From assembly GCF_010183535.1 (NCBI RefSeq), contig NC_071329.1, forward strand, positions 6,820,001 to 6,884,000: DNA of 64,000 bases. The letters run 5' to 3'. The notes beneath the pieces were generated by a model. That model searched no databases, was not told the DNA's origin, and saw nothing but the letters and a program-made list of their open reading frames with translations. Below are positions 14,167-26,001 of this stretch, in pieces. The stretch's first letter is position 1, and each line of letters opens with the position of its first letter. Made by a program: the position numbers and the translations under genes. The DNA is from Caenorhabditis remanei. Lineage: Eukaryota; Nematoda; Chromadorea; Rhabditida; Rhabditidae.

Positions 14167-15131
14167 ATGTCAAAGTATCTAGTTCCCGTGTGTGCTTCAA
14201 TTTCATTGGTTGCCGTTTTTGGCGCCTTGGTTGCCATGCATTCGATCGTCGTGGATATTGACACGATGAGAGAGGAAATTGTCACTGGAGTTCATGAGAT
14301 GAAGGTTTGTCTTTTTTATATTTTATTACAATCCAGCTGAAATTCTGAGGAACCTAATAGTAATTGCCATTTTCTTAACATAAAATTCAGTTTTTTTCTT
14401 TTCAGGTGATGTCTGATGATGCTTGGAACCGTATGATCGGAATGACCAAGCCAAACCTTGATGCCGATTCCCGTTCTGCTGCCTTCGCCAGCATCTTCCG
14501 TAACAAACGTTCCGCCTATCCATCCCAATGTAACTGCGATGCCAACTCACTCGGATGCCCACCAGGACCACCAGGACCACCAGGACTTCCAGGAGGACGT
14601 GGAGACCAAGGACCATCTGGAGACAAGGGACGTGACGGAGCTTCTGGAGTCTCTTTGGCCGTCACCCATCATCTTCCAGGAGGATGCATTCAATGCCCAC
14701 AAGGACCAGCCGGAGAGCCAGGACCAGATGGAGATGTCGGAGAGCCAGGATTCCCAGGATCCTCTGGATCAGCTGGACAATGTGGAGAGGACGGAGCACC
14801 AGGAGAGGCTGGAATCACCGGAGAACAAGGACCACCAGGAGAGCCAGGAATCGAGGGAGCTCAAGGACCAACTGGACAGGACGGAACTATCGGAGGACCA
14901 GCTCTTCCAGGACAACCAGGAACACCAGGATGGCCAGGATCTCAAGGAGAACCAGGAAAGAATGGAGACTCTGGAACTGATGGAGAGCAAGGACCACAGG
15001 GACCACAAGGACCAGCTGGACAGCCAGGACGTGATGCCGATGATGGACAACCAGGATTGCCAGGAAAGGACGGATCCATTGGACCAGACGCCAACTACTG
15101 TCCATGCCCAGCCAGAGCCAAGAAGCACTAA
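14167..15131 (+). CDS. col-38: Cuticle collagen (col-38-like)
   Basis: Secreted structural protein of the nematode exoskeleton. Two exons, 14167-14304 and 14406-15131, give 287 residues. The N-terminal cuticle-collagen domain (SISLVAVFGALVAMHSIVVDI) supplies the signal anchor. IFRNKR is the furin-like processing site typical of the family. Cysteine clusters (CNCDANSLGC, CIQC, CPC) flank the Gly-X-Y blocks, and the protein ends YCPCPARAKKH. The Gly-Pro codon bias makes long spurious frames on other phases. An in-frame ATG at 14047 lies upstream, but MSKYLVPV is the family start. The symbol is inferred from its place beside rpl-5 and stc-1, recalled as col-38 in C. elegans. Confidence 0.9.
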
Positions 15132-15204
15132 ATTTTATCTTTCACCGAATAAATCATTTTTCAATTCAAATCTTTTCATATTGCCCTTCCGCGGTCTAAC
15201 AAGA

Positions 15205-15290
15205 TTTGCACACTTTGGCGCAGTCGGTAGTGCTCGTGCCTATGAAAAAGTTGTCGAGAGTTCAATTCCTCCCAGCTTCAAACCTTTTTT
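15205..15290 (+). repeat. tRNA-derived element
   Basis: Contains TGGCGCAGTCGG, matching the pol III A box, and AGTTCAATTCC, a B-box-like motif, about 45 bp apart. The T-arm stem is poorly paired, so it is not a working tRNA gene. The B-box segment TCGAGAGTTCAATTCCTCC recurs at about 34350. Confidence 0.5.
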
Positions 15291-15673
15291 GTTTTCTTTA
15301 TTTCAACGTTTCAACAATTAATAAGCTAGAAACTGTCCGAAAATGACACTCATCATCATATTCTTATCAAAAATTTGTCGATTTTGTGCTGTTGGTGCTA
15401 TTGGTAACAAAGAAAACACCCACATATAGTGATTAGCGTGTCTGAATCTCTTTGAATTATGCAGTGTTTTTTGAAATAAGTACAGTCATTTATCAATTTG
15501 ATGAAATAGTTATCAATAGAGAAGTTTGTTGTGTATAAAATGGGCAGCTACATGTATCAGGTGACAGTTTTCAGGTTTTTTCAGTTTGTGATCACCTATT
15601 TTTTCATTTTTCATTTTCATTTTTGCCTCCTTTTCCGCTTTCTGGCTCATTTTCTCTCTTTTTTTTTACAGAA

Positions 15674-15919
15674 ATGTCTACCACCAAGCAAGAAATGACT
15701 CCAGATGAGGTCGTCGAAGGTGAATACGTAAACGTCGGAAGAGCTAGAAGTGCCACTGCCACGTCGACAGCTTCCCGAAAGGAATACGAAACTTTGGATG
15801 AGTTTTTGAAGAGAAACGAATATTCGGCTGAGAGCAAGAGGGACAAGTTCAAGGTTGTTCAAGTGCAAAGTCTCGATAATTCCTACAAGTTCCGAAAAAA
15901 TGATTTGTCGTTGCAATAG
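15674..15919 (+). CDS. Small hypothetical protein (81 residues)
   Basis: A single-exon frame starting MSTTKQEMTPDEVVEGEYVN, three bases after TTTTTACAG, which could be a trans-splice site or the end of a 5'UTR intron. It is hydrophilic, charged and rich in S/T and K/R, with no signal peptide or membrane segment. AATAAA-type signals follow at about 15965. It sits between the collagen and stc-1, where C. elegans has a small gene from memory. I do not recognise a domain. Confidence 0.65.
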   Translation: MSTTKQEMTPDEVVEGEYVNVGRARSATATSTASRKEYETLDEFLKRNEYSAESKRDKFKVVQVQSLDNSYKFRKNDLSLQ

Positions 15920-16256
15920 TTGTTTGGGTTTTCCGCGGGATTCTGTTTGTATATAATTTTTTTTAAATAAATTTTCAATAAATAGTTTTTTTCAAGATAT
16001 TTCTTTGCATTGAGAATCAAGTTATCGTCATCAGAATCTTCTAAACTACTGTAGAAAATAAACAAAGAAACTCTAATTCAAACACCCTCCACTTTTTGGC
16101 ATGTGCGGCGGGGCGAGGTTGCGTTACGTTCTGAACAATTGAAATTTTTAGCACACGTCACCGTCTTAAAATTGTCAATTCATAGCTTGTTTCCAAAATT
16201 TTTCATAAAATTTCAACAAAAAATCAGTCTTCAGAGTATATGGAAAGTATAGAACG

Positions 16257-17985
16257 ATGGCAGGCTCCACTGGCTCTTTATTAGGTAAATTTTTGATAAT
16301 TTGTGTTTTTAAAAACAAGTTTTCTCTTTTCAGCATTCGGTATTTTTGTATTATTACTAGCTGGATGGCTCGGACAAAAGTATGGTCTGCCTCCACCACC
16401 ACCAAAGATAGCCGGTATCGATTTAGGAACAACTTATTCGTCAATAGGCATTTATCATGCTGTGACCGGTGATACTATCATTTTAGCCGATGATTTGGGC
16501 AAGAAGTCGGTGCCAAGTGTAGTTGCTTTTCTGTGAGTTTTAAACTAAACTGTTTTTGAAGTTTTAAACAAAACAATTCAGACCGAATGGCACTGTTATT
16601 ATTGGAACAAGAGCTGTGGAACAACAAGAGCACAATCCAAAACAGACAATTTATGATGCAAAACGGTTTATTGGCCGAAATTTCGAGAAGGATAACCAGG
16701 ACTTCTTGGCAGATCAGAAACGGTATCCGTTCACAATCAAACTCGATTCCGATGGCAAAGCATTTTTCGAGATTCCCCTCGACGCCGGTGTCAAAAATGT
16801 GTATCCTGAAGAAATCGGAGCGCTTATCATTGAATATCTGAAATCAGCAGCAGCAAAACATTTGGGTGTTACTCTGGGACAAGTAGTCATTTCATGTCCA
16901 GCCGAATTCAATGAAAAGCAACGGAATTTCACAGCAAAAGCAGCAGAAATCGCTGAAATGGAAGTTCGGCGCGTGATTTCAGAGCCAACGGCTGCAGCGT
17001 TGGCATACGGATTACACAAGAAGCAAGGAGTGGAAAATGTGGTTGTTGTTGATTTGGGTGAGTTTTTTCATTTCTGAAAATCGGCACAAATCTCTTAATT
17101 TATTGCAGGAGGCGGAACTCTCGACGTGTCGGTTCTCTGGCTTCAAGGTGGCGTCTTCGTCACTCAAGCAATGGCTGGAAACAATAGACTCGGTGGTCAA
17201 GACTTCAATGAGCGAGTTCAAAAGCATCTTATCGAGAAAATAGCTGAAAAGTTCGGAAAAACTATCAATGACAAGGAGGATATTCAACAGATTCGATTGG
17301 AAGTTGAAAAAGGGAAAATTCGATTGACAAGTGTTCCATCGACTACAATTTCATTGAATTTGAAGACAGTTGGAAAGTGGAAATACGATTTGACGAGAGA
17401 TGAATTTGAAAAGTTGAATGAGGACTTGCTGAAATCTATTGAACTTCCAATAGCAGCCGCGTTGGAAGATGCAAAGTAATAATTTCATTTTTAATATATT
17501 TATTTGAAAATTGCCAGTAAGAATCGGTCAATTTTCTCATTGTTTTTCTACCATTTTGTATTTAAAACAAAAAATTTCAGTCTTGATACGGCAGATGTGG
17601 ACGAAATTGTGTTGGTTGGTGGGTCGACTCAAGTTCCAGCAGTGCGAAAAATCGTCGGGCGGTTTTTCAAGTAAGTTTTACAAAATAGCTTCTTTTTTTT
17701 TCCTCAAAATCGACAGCAAATTAGGAGAAAGTTCGATTTTTTTTCTTATTTTTGTACAGTAAAACCCATTATTTTTAAAGAAAATCCGCCAACTACGGTG
17801 TCGATCCGGAGCTTGCCGTTGTGACAGGAGCCTCCGTGCAAGCTGGTGTCATCGGTGGTGGATGGCCTCTTCAAGTGGCTGCAATGGAGTTACCTGCGAA
17901 ACGACGAAAGCGACATTTTTTCACAGAACAACAGAAAGAGAATGAGCAAGATCGAGCGACGACGACGACGACGAAAGAATTATAA
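16257..17985 (+). CDS. stc-1: STCH/HSPA13-like Hsp70 ATPase of the secretory pathway
   Basis: Truncated Hsp70 relative consisting of an ATPase domain without a substrate-binding domain, found in ER/microsomes. Exons: 16257-16284, 16334-16532, 16582-17057, 17109-17475, 17581-17670 and 17781-17985; 454 residues. A hydrophobic N-terminal anchor (FGIFVLLLAGWLG) precedes PPPPPK. Nucleotide-binding motifs are intact: GIDLGTTYSSIG, DLGGGTLDVSV, IVLVGGSTQVP. The C-terminus ends in a basic/threonine tail shortly after the ATPase fold, as expected for STCH. An out-of-frame upstream ATG at 16240 opens a 14-codon uORF that overlaps the start. Confidence 0.94.
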
Positions 17986-18432
17986 TTTATTTTGTTTGAA
18001 AATTAATTTATTATTTCTGTTCTATCTTCAAACCTCTTGACTTTTTCAAATGTACGGGGATACTCATAGTGTAATTTGTAATTTTTCTCTGCATTTCTAG
18101 CTCGTTGTTTAGCGTTTCTTTTCCTGTTTTCTAGCTGAAATTCTTTCATTTCCCAAAGATTTTATAGGCCATCTTTATCTGTGATTTTTCTTTTATCTTT
18201 TCCTGTGCAATTTCTGTCCCATTCCGTTCATAATTCTTCAGTCATTTTCTGGTTTCTCTAACTAATACTTTCATTTTATTCTGAAGTGTTAAATGTGTTC
18301 ATCAGCCGATTCTCATCGCTCGCTCCCTTCGGCGAAATCGGCGGAGTTTTTTGCTTTTTATGGACCATTTGCGAATCGGGTGGGTTTGAACGGAAACGAT
18401 TCGAGCGTTTCTTCTGAAAATTGACAGTTTTT
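17986..18432. other. Convergent 3' region
   Basis: Shared 3' space between stc-1 (plus) and the hypothetical gene on the minus strand. No coding is seen. Confidence 0.5.
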
Positions 18433-19141
18433 TCATAATTGAATCCTCTCCAAGCCCACCTTTGGAGTCTTCAAATTAATCGGATGCGATGGAGTTGTGG
18501 CTGAAAGTTGACTATGAGATGACATCGAAGTCAACGACATAGTTCCTTCAAGAAGAGATATAGAAGAGGATGTGGGTTTGGCGGCAGTGTTCAACGATGG
18601 ATCTTCAGATTTTTGAGATTTCTGGATGTCCTCTTTTTTCGGTTTAGTCTTCGCAATAGAAACGGAGAATTTTTGTTTTGGTGGGAAAGGATTATGGTAG
18701 AGGATGTGCTGAAAATAGGAAATAAGGTGTGTCCTCTGGATGCCTTATACACGCCTCATTATAAAATCTCTTCGCATTCTCGCAAGCCTTATGAAGTGAT
18801 TTTCGGTTATCAGCCAAATCGAATGCCGCTTCGAAATTCTTGGATTCAGCCAACTCGGTGGCTATTTTTCGTGTAATTTCATTCATACTAATCGACACAA
18901 ATCTCTTTCCATTCTCAGTTTGACTTGAAGTTATTGTCATTCTTTGCGGAATTTTTGTCTTGTCACCGAGATAACGATTCACACAGTTGTAAGCCATCTG
19001 AAGAATGATGGGTGGATTCAGGGATTCAGAACATTCATAACTCACAGCAAACGGCGAGTGATCATCGATTCGTCGGGTGGTGACTACACCGGATTTGGTG
19101 TAAATCACTCTTTGAGAATTCGCCTTCACACATGCTGTCAT
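18433..19141 (-). CDS. Hypothetical nematode protein, two exons with unresolved junction
   Basis: The first segment starts at ATG 19141 and reads about 135-150 residues (MTACVKANSQRVIYTKSG...ENAKRFYNEA). It has a helical, soluble composition. A second segment in good coding style (KFSVSIAKTKPKKEDIQ, then S/T-rich, ending KVGLERIQL) stops at 18433-18435. A neat intron exists (GTGTATAAGG to TTTTCAG, 44 bp), but joining it puts the second segment out of frame. Either the donor is elsewhere, an indel is present, or the gene is broken. The family is not recognised. Confidence 0.55.
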
Positions 19142-19964
19142 TTTTTGAAAAGTGTATTTTTCGTAGAAATGATTTTTACTTCATTTTTTTATTGAAGTAT
19201 TTTGAGAGAACTGGAAAACGGGCGGCACGTGAAAGATTTTTGAAACGTGGTTCGTATGCAAGTGTGCTCTGTTGAGATTCAGTTTTTGATTATTCGATAT
19301 TTCATTAGAGCGCGTTGGGACTTAGGCATGATAATCTACGTTTGAGTTTCCTCAATTTCAGAATCTTTCTGACTACCGTAACCCCCATCTCATTATCTCC
19401 ATTATCTCGAATCAATAAAAAATTAATTAGAATTATCTCCGTGCAACTTCATTCATAAATCAAAACGGGCGTCTCATATAACTCCAGATAAAAAGTAAAC
19501 AAGTTACCTACGGGATGGTTTTCAGATAAAAAATCGATAAGAAAGAAGAAAAAAAAACAAAAAGGCAAAAAAGAAGAAAAGGGAGAAATAGTCAGTGAAT
19601 TTCATGGAGGTTTGGGTGACGAATAACTCAAAACTTTCTGATAATTTATTTGATCTCTCGAGATGAGAGAGAATAAAAAATAGCGAATGATTCTGAAAAA
19701 AAGAAAAAAAAGTTGAAACAAGGAAAGGAATAACACGAACACTTGATGATAAGCTCTTTATAAGAGAATTCTGGTTTTTTGTAAAAATGATAAAAACCAA
19801 AAAATCTCCTTTTGGGGCCGCACATAGTGAAAGTTTTGGGGGGATGGTTGGGGAAGTGGATGGGTTGGTTGAGTGGATTGGATGAGCTGATGGACTTGAA
19901 TTCAGAATTCAGGGGTGTAGTTGAAGGGTGGATCAGAAGACAAAGAATAAAATAAATAAATAAT
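19142..19964. other. Intergenic between hypothetical gene and iff-2
   Basis: AT-rich, with a purine-rich stretch at 19530-19720. It contains the iff-2 3' end (AATAAA-like signals at about 19945). No gene is seen. Confidence 0.5.
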
Positions 19965-20696
19965 TTATTCCTTGGTGCTGACCTTCCATCCGAGAGCGGC
20001 CTCCTCACCGATGGCGGAGACGACTTGGACGAGGACGGATCCCTCCTCCTTCTCGAAAGCGTCACGGATTTGTTGTCCGATTTCGTTGTCTGGAACTCGG
20101 AGATCGTCCTTTTGGTCACAGGTTTCTGGGTCCATAAGGGAGAAGAATCCGTCGTCGATGGCCATCAACTGAAACAATGGAATGGAGGGTGATGACAAAA
20201 AGGTTTTTGATACTTTTAACTATTTGAAAAGTTTCTGAAAAACTCACCAAGTACTCACGACGCTTGACGACTGGAACATCCATGTTGTGAGTGGATGGGC
20301 AGATATCTTCAAGCTTCTTTCCGGTGAAGATGTCGATGGCGACCATGTGAACCTTAGCGTGACCGTGCTTTCCGGTCTTCGAGGTCGACATTTCGACGAT
20401 CTGTAATTATTTTCTTTTAGTGTTATTCCATACCACTGGAAGGTTCTAGACATTTAATTATTGTGCTCAGCAATATTCTAAAGTTGGCATCAATAATTAT
20501 CAGCCGAAACTTATCCAAATCAGTCATCGCACTTTTTCATCTTTCTTCAAAATGAGTGTCTTCTTACCTTGCATGGACGTCCCTTGATCATGACGTGCTC
20601 GTTCTTACGAAGAGCCGAGCATTGCTTTGGGAAGGTGGCGGCGGCTCCCGAGTCTCCGGTGTGGAAGTGCTCGTCGTCGTGATGATCGTCAGACAT
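19965..20696 (-). CDS. iff-2: Translation factor eIF5A
   Basis: Binds ribosomes and relieves stalling during elongation and termination. Three exons: 20696-20568, 20400-20248 and 20168-19965; 161 residues. The hypusine loop [12 protein letters not shown] is intact; the modified lysine would be K54. The N-terminal SH3-like and C-terminal OB-fold parts are complete. The start lies 11 bases after GTTTGCAG, a probable trans-splice site. C. elegans has iff-1 and iff-2; the choice of iff-2 rests on the neighbouring stc-1 and collagen genes. Confidence 0.94.
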
Positions 20697-23600
20697 AGTT
20701 GGTACCCTGCAAACTGGGAAAACTTGAAAATTTGGAAAGAAGAAAAAGGAAAAATAAAAGAAAAATGATGACAATTAAAAATGCAAATTTTCCAATCAAT
20801 CAATAATCCCTAACACCTACAAAACCACGTGACAACCTAGTTACAGTACTACAGTACCCCTCAACTGTAAATCTTGCTCTAATCATCTGGAATCTTCTTC
20901 CATATCAAAATCCGTTAAAACAACATCTAAAAAGGTGAAAAAAAGACTTTCAAAAGTTGCCTAAACAGTTGCGTAGTGCTTGCGTAAATACCGCTTCTCT
21001 CCGTATCCCTTTTGAATAGGTGAGTCGCTGCGTAGGCAATTCGCCAACCGCGTGGCCTTCGGTAGAGCATGTTTGCCTACAGTGGGTCAGTGAGAGTACA
21101 GAGGGGCTCGTGGAGACGCAAAGAGAAACGTTGGGGTTTGCAGTTTTTATGAGGAGAAGAGACGGAGAGACGGAGAGAATGGACAAGAAGAGGGGGGATG
21201 CGGAAAAAAGAGGAGAAGAAGGACAAACATGGTTGGAGTAGGTTGTTGATTGGGAAGGAGAAGAGGAGATAAGATGATAGGTATGGAATGTATGGAGAGG
21301 AAAATAATAAACAAATTGGGAAAATTTTGGTTGTTGGTGTTTATATAATTGATAACGAACCGAAAAACTAGAAAAAGGAATTCTGGAACAGAAGTTTCAA
21401 GGGGACACGACAGTACCAGTGGATCCAGCAATTTAAATATGGGAAAAAAACTGGAGGAATATTAATTAAATCGAGATTTGTCTCGATGAGAGGGTTCAGA
21501 AAAGTATAATGCGCAGAAAAATTTTGTCAAATGTTGGATCCAAATTTCGTGGTGGGACCCATTTTTCAAATTTTTTGTTGGCATAATTGTATTTAGCTCG
21601 CCAAAACTCTTCGAATGAGTATAATCATGCCAATGTTCTGAAAATTTTGAAAATTTTGGGTCTTGTCACCAAAAATGGTCCAACAAAAAAACTATCAGAA
21701 TACAGGCATGATTATACTCATTCGAAGCGTCTTGGCAAGCTGAATTCGAAAAATAATGTTTCAAAGGTCTTACCACGAAACTAACCAGGCTACGGTAGTT
21801 TTAGAAGATTCAGAAAATTAAAACTCATCTACAGTATTTTTGAAAATGGTTGGAAATTTGGAAAGCGTTGTTTGGATGTCTGTCTGTGCGTATGTTTGTG
21901 CAGACGTCGGATTCATTGGAATAATAATTTTGGTTCTTCTAGGGGTCTACAATATTTGAATATTCTCGAAACATATTTATAGGGAAATTTCTGATGCTAT
22001 ATTTTCTGAAAATTGCCTTTTTTTCTTATTTTTCTATTTTTAGATCTCCAGATTTTCAGATTCCCAAATGCAACAACCCTTGGTAGTCTTCTCATTTTTT
22101 CAGATTAAACTCGGATTTCCACTTTTCAGTCTCCTATCCATCAAGTTCACATCTTCCTGAAGTCCTTACAAAAGCCCTTTCAAAAAATAGGTTCCTCAAA
22201 CAAAGTACGTACTAAAACTTGATTTCTAATTGTCTATTCCCCCTATTCCATCGCTATCCATGTAACGAAAATTCAATCGGCAAGTGGAGAGAGAAAGGAT
22301 TTCATTTCCGGAATGAGCATCTGATGACGAGAGAATCTTCTTCGTCAGAAACTACATTTGTTTTGTTTTCAGTTAGAAGGCACTTCTCGAGTAGACGAGA
22401 TCTTTTTGATTCTTGAGATACAAGAATTCAAGATTTCGAGAATCCCTAACCTGAAATTCATAATGTTGTACTCTAAAACGTCAAAACAATCCTCTCTGAT
22501 TGTTTTCCACTTTTCACTTCAATTCTGATCACCTAACTTTCCATAATAAATGATCATATCTCATTGTGTATTCAATTTCATTTGTGTGCATTTTTCTTTA
22601 ATGTGCAGGTGTTCTTACTGGTCTTTAACCAAGGTTAGTCATTTTCTTTTATGAGACAATCGGTCTGTTTCTGCAATTCGTTTGCAAGAAGGTCGTGTCT
22701 GAAAGAATTTTCAAAGAAGGTTACTTCATTAATTTTGTTCCAGATGGATGAAACACTCAGTGCATTACTTGAGATTTTGATCAGTGAACTGCTTATGTAT
22801 ACTAATTTATATTAAGCTGTTGATCCTAGTTACTTCAAGTCCCGATCTATAAGAGTTGTCCTAAATTGAGTGACTTGGGAAATCGAAGTTTCGGGACCCA
22901 ACAAATATCTCACTCTATTTATTCTGTCTGTCTGTGTGTCTGTCTTACCTGATGTTCGTTTGAAGGATGCTCAGATATTCAAGGACTTCTGGCTCTTCGC
23001 CTGAATTTCCAGATGTCCGTCATCCCTCTTTACAGTGTGCTCTGTCTGATAATTGTTCTCTCACGATTTTGAGAAATTGAATTCGTTGTCATTCATATCT
23101 CTCAGCTCCTGAACTTGATCACCAATCCTCCGAACTCTGAATCCAATCCTTCCCATCTCAAAAACAATTCAGATATCCCCCATCTCATATTCACTCATCT
23201 CCCGACGGACCATAGAAATTGTCCACTTTTTTTTCTTTTCTATTTGGTGTTCTCTTTTTCCCTTCCACGTCAAAAATAGAATAACAACCACTTTTCTCCT
23301 TCTCTCTTTCCTCATTTCGTCCAATTTTTAGTCGTTTTCGTAAAAAATAACTTTTTGACATGAGACGTGTCGTTATGTTTTTCCACTTTCGTTTCGATGA
23401 CAAATTGTTGAATTTTCGCTCGAATTCACTTTTTTTGATGGGAGCAGAGAAGAAAGTTTTTGTTTCAATCTCACTTTGGGATGTGGTTTTGTTGAAAAAA
23501 GGTTTAGTCACCGATTTAGATTTTAGTTTCTCCAAATTTCTTTTCTATACTCTGCCAACGCGTCACCGACACCCCAGATCCTGATTCCCGACCTCTCCAC

Positions 23601-26001
23601 CTCATTCCAGAATAAAACATGATGACGTGGCAAGCAAGAATTGAAAAAAAGAAAGAAAACTAATGAAGGATGTGGTAGGAAAAAAACATTGTGAAGGAAA
23701 AAATATTCTTGTTTTTTTCTTGTTCTTCTTTGGTCTTTTGAAAATGTGTGTACCTCACTCTTATTCTGATTTTTCTGCAGCATTACAGAGCTTTTTCTGT
23801 ATGAAGTCGGTTTCATTTCCAAGTGATGGAGACGAATCTAGAAATGTGTTGGTATGTGTCTGTAGATCCGAATATTCATATTAAAGAATTAATCATAAAA
23901 TTTTCCAAACTCACATCATTCTGTCGTTCTTTACCGATGTCCACAGATCCGAAAGCCCTCTCCTTAAGTTTTTGCTTTATTTTCTGTCTGTCCGGATGTC
24001 CCGATGTCTAATTTTTATGGAGCTCTAGATTGGTGAGATCTCCTATCCGTCCGCTTTATCTGTCCGTGTGTCCGTCCCTCCAGATGTCCCCCGATCTCCC
24101 AATTTTCTCAGTTTCTCATGATTTCCGTTTCAATCATTCCTCACCTATTCTTTGACCTACCCACCAACGGAAATTCATTCAAAAAACCAAAAAGTCGAAA
24201 AGTTCAAAACTGCATCACTTCCCTCTCGCATAACATTCAATTTCCGGTCTACCTGAACTTGAATTCCAATTTTTTTTTCATGAGAGAAGAAAAATTCTCG
24301 TTTTCTCGCTTGACAGACTTTCTGAAGTGGGCGGAGTGTTGTCTGAAATTGGTATGGTCCCGAGAGTGTATACTAGATGATTTGGTATGTATGTACAGTC
24401 TAGACAGTTCCTAAGGGGGTGGTTTGGGGTAGAGAGGAAAACATATTGACATGGAATTTAGGATAGATAGCGGAAGTGTACTAGGGGGGTATATAGTTAG
24501 TCTGAAAACAAAAATGGAGGAGTTAGTTCCGGTTCGGATCGAATACTATAAGTTATCTCTGATTGTACCACGGGATACGGTAGTTATCGCTGGCTACATA
24601 GCTACAGTGCTGGTCTCTAACAACTTTAGCTATTTTCAGTTCACAGTTTCAGACTTTTAGAGTTTGTGACGGTGGTGCTAATTGAATTGTTAATTTTGTA
24701 TGAATTATAAAGATCAAAAGTAGTACTTCATATGTTTGTACAAGGTATAATGAGATTTTTGAAATTCTTTGCCTCCAGCAAAGTCTATTTAACGCGGTAC
24801 ATCTTTTTTCCCAATGGAGATATCAAAAAGTGCCAACAGACAAAAATATAGCTGAATGCTTATAAAATGTTTCTTGAGTTGGAAAAAATGTGATAACTCT
24901 TAAGGCATTTGAGATATTGTGCACCAAAATCTTGCTACTTGGGAAATCTCTATTAAGGGTTTTACGGTAAATCCACCTAACATTTACTCTTTGGGACAAT
25001 CAGTGTCACCGCCACCAACTCGCAAAGTTGGGCATTTTCCACTGAAAACAATCAAAGCTGTTTTAATTACAGCAAACACTCTAAAAACCATCCATTTAGG
25101 TTTAAAACCGCGTGGCCCATTATAAAGGATCTATCTCAAAATCCTCAAAAATATTGGGTACCGGTACGTCTCATTTCTCACCAACCTATTCCCAGTGATC
25201 TCCCATTTCTCACCATTTTCTCCATAAACCAACTCCTAATCCAGTCATTTTTCCTCAATCAGTTTAATCCTTTTATCTCAATTCTAAACGGGAAGTCCTC
25301 CATGCTTTTGTTTTGTTTTGTGACGTATTATCATAGTAATACACACCATATTACTCAAACAACCAGACTAATCTCTATGGAGTCCTAGAGATCCATTCTT
25401 CCTGGATTTCCTTGTGACACCTCGAGTCGTTTGATCCGATTTTCAGAATTTGAAATTGTCAAAAATCTCTATGAATCAAACCAATATTACCCCTTCTAAT
25501 AGTAAAAACTTGCACATTTTAATCAAATATTCACACATACTCTAACACACACACCGCCCGTTTTTCTGTCTTTTTCTTCCGTATCCCTCCCATTATATAT
25601 CGACTCAACTGACGTCTTCTCCTTTTTTTGGGCAAAAAGAGTTCATCTAACTTATTCTGATATACTTTCTTTCTCAGTCCCGGAATACAACTCTTGACGA
25701 TATTGATACACACACACGCGATTTTTTTCGTTTTGCATGACCAAAATTTTTTGTGAAAATAAGTATTTTCTCTAGAACCTCCAGGTTTTTAGTTTTATTT
25801 CTCCACAGATTTTTTGAAACTTTTTCAATTATTTATTATCTTTTTTTCCTTCGAAACGTCATGTGAAAAGAAGGTCAAAGCTCTTAAAGGACACTATTTA
25901 AAGCAGTGTTTCTCGTCATTTTCTTTTCTTTTTTGTCTTCTTGAAAATTGATTCCGAAGTTGATTGAACTGAATTTTGAATTTCAGGGAACAAGCTCAAA
26001 G
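20697..26001. other. Long intergenic region upstream of globin
   Basis: About 5.3 kb with no convincing gene. It holds a 147-bp inverted repeat (21595-21741) and GTCTGTCTGTCCG-type low-complexity patches (21880, 22925, 23975-24090). It may include untranslated 5' exons or regulatory sequence of the globin gene. Confidence 0.5.
21595..21741. repeat. Foldback element
   Basis: Arms of about 37 bp (AGCTCGCCAAAACTC... and ...CGTCTTGGCAAGCT) share the core TTCGAATGAGTATAATCATG in opposite orientation around a ~73-bp loop. Small palindromic MITE-like repeat. Confidence 0.75.

Noticed and set aside
15205..15290. Functional tRNA gene
   Set aside because: A and B boxes are recognisable, but the T-arm and acceptor stems do not pair properly.
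14458..15321. Long open frames overlapping the collagen on other phases and strands
   Set aside because: They are produced by the repetitive Gly-Pro codon pattern; the family motifs fit only one frame.
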